This document shows, piece after piece, positions 62,001 to 64,000 of a stretch of DNA of 64,000 nt. Both the position numbers and the translations under genes were made by a program. How positions within the stretch are numbered: position 1 is the first letter of the stretch; each line of letters opens with the position of its first letter. The stretch comes from Pomacea canaliculata (taxonomy: Eukaryota > Mollusca > Gastropoda > Architaenioglossa > Ampullariidae), in assembly GCF_003073045.1 (NCBI RefSeq), contig NC_037597.1, positions 5,452,717 through 5,516,716 on the forward strand, written 5' to 3'. The notes under the pieces were generated by a model. The model had not been told where the DNA came from. It ran no database searches and saw nothing but the letters and a program-made list of their open reading frames with translations.

Positions 62001-63708
62001 GGAGACATAACAACATACTACCACCAATTTAGGCAGATTTTGGTGAAGTGGTGAGAATACAATACAGTGCAAAGTGGCATAGAAAGACTTACTGTTAATG
62101 ATGACAGCTTGATGAGGAAATACTGCATCATGTTTTCAAACTTTGTGAAATGATTGGCATACAGGTGGTTTGGAGAAGCTGAAGAGAACTTCTTTAAGTA
62201 GCTGATGACATCCTTGTGACTAATAATCACACCTGAAGTCTAAAAGAATAGCAACAGCATCGTTATTCTATTTTTTTCAAAGGAAACCCTTAAAATAAAA
62301 ATTCCACAAATCTTAATTAAAACCATGCTACTGACACTACTAAAAAAAAAAAAATTAAAATTTGTTTGAACTTCTTGCCAGCATGTAAATTTTGGGTAAA
62401 CTTTTAAGTAACTTTGACCAGAAATTATATCTTTCTTCCATTTTCATCAGTCTATTGGAATACTACCAACATGTGCTGCAAACTATAATTTCTAGTGATA
62501 ACTGTTTCTTGTTCACTGACCTGGGTAATAATGTCTTTGTGCGCCTTGCATAAAGTATACACTAATCTGAAGAGAGCCGACAAAAAGGCAACAGGACTGT
62601 GCATTCCCAGAACAGGAAGACTGTTGTTGGTCTTGTCACAGTCTAGCTCAGGGAGACAGGAAGCTTTTTCTTGGCGCTTTTCACTTGGTGGAGATGCAAG
62701 ATTGGAGTACTGACTGGGAGAAAGTGGAATAATAAACTACAATGATGAAATCATCACTTTACAGTCACAATCACAGCCATGCTACCTCCAGGTGTTCAAT
62801 ATTTGCTAAAGAAACACTCTTATCACAAGGGACATTGGTTAAATATGGAGACTAGAAGCACGTAAGCATAGTGCATATTTATGCAGGCACACTCACCTGA
62901 GCTAACTAGCATGGTCTGGAATCCAAATGACTTGAGAAAGGAGAAAAGACTCTTCGAGCAAATTTCCTCAATGTGCTGCAACTGATCTAAGGGATTTACT
63001 GTTGCCTGCAATATATATTAAGCAAATATAGTAACTTATCTATATATAAGTACACATTCTGGTTGGCATTGAATGAAGCACTAACACTGAAATCAGTGCA
63101 TGTGATCATGCACACGTTTTGTGAACACAATTTCAGCAATGCTCAATCCTATTATAGATTTAATGGCATCATTAAATAATGAAAAGAAAAAAAAAAAAAG
63201 CAGAAAAGCAAGTGTGGGGATGGATGGGACCCAACGGAAGATCAGAATGATGATACCTCCCCTAGTACAACAAAAAAAGGTTGTGGACCTTAATTGATGT
63301 CATAAATACATATAATCTCAGATTGTCTGGACAATGTTCTATTCAGTTTTGTTTTCCAAAGTATGTGGAACTCGTTAAAAATGCACTTATGCATTATTTC
63401 TTTCATCTAGCTGTTTCTTAAATGATCTTCTGTTTGTCATGCAACATATACATATCTACATTCTTGCTGTACAGTAATGTTTCTGTGTGGGATTGTATCT
63501 CTGTATAGCATTTTCTGTGTTTATATGTTGCTTGTGTTTGTCTTTGTTAAGTATGTGTATATATCATGATTAACCTTAGCATGAAAAGTACTTCATTTTT
63601 ATTATTGTACATATATACACAATTTGCAGACATTACCTGTGCAGCGTACTTAGCAAAATATGTTGCCATGAAGTTAAGGCATGCTGTTGGAAACTGAAGA
63701 CATGGTTT
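56022..63708 (-). CDS. RPAP1: RNA polymerase II-associated protein 1, 3' part
   Basis: RPAP1 binds Pol II and helps its assembly and Mediator link. Thirteen exons are visible: 63637-63708, 62897-63005, 62521-about 62713, 62093-62239, 61557-61718, 61341-61402, 60783-60986, 60264-60389, 59635-59792, 59210-59342, 57283-57448, 56592-56819 and 56022-56153. The 5' exons lie beyond the right edge. Matches to the RPAP1 C-terminal domain include TPPAGESIMPRDWAFMPLV, LQWIFILESL, FYDLYMVFLDQFEAVSFGD, ALFLVAVHHTNRFLYY and MELYAELPASRQKVLQ. Phases close at all junctions from 62521 downward. The 62897/62713 junction does not close: exon 62521-62713 seems one base short, perhaps at the A run near 62670. The intron after 60783 has a weak donor, GTCTTT. 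Confidence 0.9.
56300..56500. repeat. Degenerate tandem repeat of about 24 bp in the last RPAP1 intron
   Basis: About eight diverged units can be lined up on TTCCCTGAAATAATGGATTA-like sequence, for example at 56310, 56405, 56430 and 56465. The repeat is AT-rich and old. Confidence 0.55.
57900..58860. other. GC-richer island with broken coding-like sequence in an RPAP1 intron
   Basis: This part of the 1.8 kb intron 57449-59209 is clearly less AT-rich than its flanks. It carries protein-like fragments on the plus strand, such as LAEWLSVGTPQEVISAHR near 58395 and an acidic stretch near 58481-58678. The reading is broken and I do not recognise the family. It may be the remnant of a mobile element; its ends are not defined. 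Confidence 0.4.
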
Positions 63709-64000
63709 CTAAAGGAAAAGATAAAAAAGAAGCCTTACATCAACTTGTGCAAGAAACATAAGCAACAACAGCTGAGAATACTCCACAAATGATCAATGAG
63801 TTAGTCCTGCTTTCATACACTCAGTCGTCCCACATACTGTCTCTGACTTTCTGTGTTATCTCAGGCTTAGGATAATATCTCCCTTTAAGTATGACACTCC
63901 TGAACACTTGCTTTGGAAATTTGTAACCCACATAGGAAAAACCAGTACACAGCAAACTACAATCCAAACGCAGGGAAAACTTCACACTGATACTCAAAGT

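Overview
The window is metazoan nuclear DNA: AT-rich, with short coding exons set in long introns, conserved animal genes, tRNA-derived SINEs, DNA-transposon remains and one short interstitial TTAGGG tract. Gene content and protein style (a BROX, a tandem GST-zeta pair, a small WAP-like secreted peptide) fit a lophotrochozoan, most likely a mollusc. The species is an inference.

Layout from left to right. (1) 1-6159, minus: BROX, lacking only its C-terminal exon(s). (2) 10214-about 20700, minus: an unrecognised gene of at least five exons with a GRAM/PH-like segment and a Cys cluster; its 7.6 kb first intron holds a SINE and a cluster of five CACGTG sites. (3) 20.7-26.7 kb: intergenic, with a GC-rich promoter-like zone, microsatellites, a palindromic NRF1-type site and a duplicated ETS-type block. 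(4) 26677-29946, plus: a mitochondrial carrier of the SLC25A45/47/48 group. (5) 31213-36352, minus: POLR3F (RPC6), nine exons. (6) 36652-41116 and 43736-47643, plus: two tandem GSTZ1 (maleylacetoacetate isomerase) genes of eight exons each; the first is head-to-head with POLR3F across 299 bp. (7) 48.8-53.2 kb: a SINE followed by a decayed 4.2 kb DNA transposon. (8) 53802-55100, plus: a two-exon secreted peptide with a WAP-type eight-cysteine pattern and a TATA box. (9) 56022 to beyond the right edge, minus: the 3' part of RPAP1.

The genes do not form a pathway. POLR3F and RPAP1 both serve RNA polymerases but are about 20 kb apart. BROX acts in ESCRT-linked membrane work and GSTZ1 in tyrosine breakdown. 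The most useful technical observation is that several conserved, intron-bearing genes (SLC25 exon 5, POLR3F exons 7 and 8, GSTZ1-A exon 5) each carry a one-base frame break inside otherwise well conserved exons. That pattern looks like residual assembly indels rather than true pseudogenes. All exon models were built by eye from splice sites, codon phase and remembered homologues; no alignment was run.
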